From positions 3,529,660 through 3,593,659 of the forward strand of contig CM017567.1 of NCBI GenBank assembly GCA_007844125.1: a stretch of 64,000 bases of DNA, in the 5' to 3' direction. The DNA comes from Sinonovacula constricta (Eukaryota; Mollusca; Bivalvia; Cardiida; Solecurtidae). Both the position numbers and the translations under genes were made by a program. The notes under the pieces were generated by a model. That model was not told where the DNA came from, made no database searches, and saw nothing but the letters and a program-made list of their open reading frames with translations. Positions 63,605 through 64,000 of this stretch are shown here, in pieces. How positions within the stretch are numbered: position 1 is the stretch's first letter; each line of letters opens with the position of its first letter.

Positions 63605-64000
63605 ACTTACTTATAACTGGTTTATTTAAGGGTCAGCACATACATTCGTATTTTATCGTGACCCCGTCATGCTGCCCTGGTCATGACTTAAAGTTTGGTG
63701 ACCAATGTGCCGAATAGTGGGCTTCTATCAGGTATCCAATTTCGGTTACCTATTTACATAGTTTAGAAGCGTAGAATGGTGGGTATTTTTGTATGTTTTA
63801 GTCCTAATATAAGGTGAGTGTTTGAGTAGGTGAATTTCACCACCTAACTTTTTTCCCTAAGTTCGCCTTACAGTTATACGGCGTTGGACCCCTTTTTTCC
63901 CCTAATGTGTTTTTTTCATTTGTTTCTTTATAAGGCTTGGATATTAGGTCGACATCTTCCAATTTTTGAAACGAAATTGTTATTGATTGGAAGGGATCCA
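63605..64000 (+). repeat. Dispersed ~400-bp repeat, inverted partner of 51.24-51.68 kb; runs off the window
   Basis: It shares the ordered landmarks listed for 51,240-51,675, ending in AAACGAAATTGTTATTGATTGGAAGGGATCC. The copies differ at many positions, so the insertions are not recent duplicates of each other. Confidence 0.85.

Overview
The window is AT-rich metazoan DNA with spliceosomal introns, AATAAA polyadenylation signals, many minisatellites, tRNA-derived SINEs and decayed retrotransposons. I infer a mollusc, most likely a bivalve. The repeat classes fit (the repeat with TTCGTGG words at 63.4 kb and the AACCAGG hairpin repeat at 3.7 kb), and so does an ankyrin/SOCS-box-type gene. Species is not determinable from the sequence alone.

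Genes are sparse. (1) A two-exon plus-strand gene at 45.5-47.95 kb encodes a 708-residue ankyrin-repeat protein whose last 50 residues look like a SOCS box, so it is probably an ASB-type E3 ligase substrate receptor. (2) The 3' half of a plus-strand single-pass membrane protein gene lies at 27.73-31.41 kb in three clean exons: one with the membrane helix and two encoding a basic-then-acidic cytoplasmic tail. Its extracellular exons are upstream and were not found. (3) Three weak minus-strand candidates are a signal-peptide exon at 21.4 kb, a basic protein at 39.7-39.9 kb and a possible type II membrane N-terminus at 41.8-42.1 kb. Most other ORFs are chance, SINE or microsatellite translations.

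Region 1-45 kb is otherwise intergenic or intronic. It holds tandem arrays of 42, 66, 33/34, 20 and 47 bp units, four copies of an undescribed ~470 bp dispersed repeat bounded by GGCGCC, several SINE copies, and a 362 bp hAT-type MITE inserted in the 47 bp satellite with an 8 bp target duplication. The 33/34 bp array looks like a SINE whose B-box segment has expanded to 16 copies.

Region 51.2-64 kb is a transposon cluster. Minus-strand copies of one I-like LINE lie head to tail (52.9-57.8 and 62.7-63.35 kb). One of them is split by a 4.9 kb plus-strand DIRS-like tyrosine-recombinase retrotransposon (57,790-62,714) carrying gag with a CCHC knuckle, RT/RNase H/Dam-like pol, and a tyrosine recombinase. 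The DIRS element joins the LINE with no target duplication, which fixes both of its ends. Between its pol and recombinase genes are four 58 bp repeats, each with a hairpin. All autonomous elements are broken by stops or frameshifts. An inverted pair of ~400 bp repeats (51.24-51.68 and 63.61-64.0 kb) brackets the cluster.
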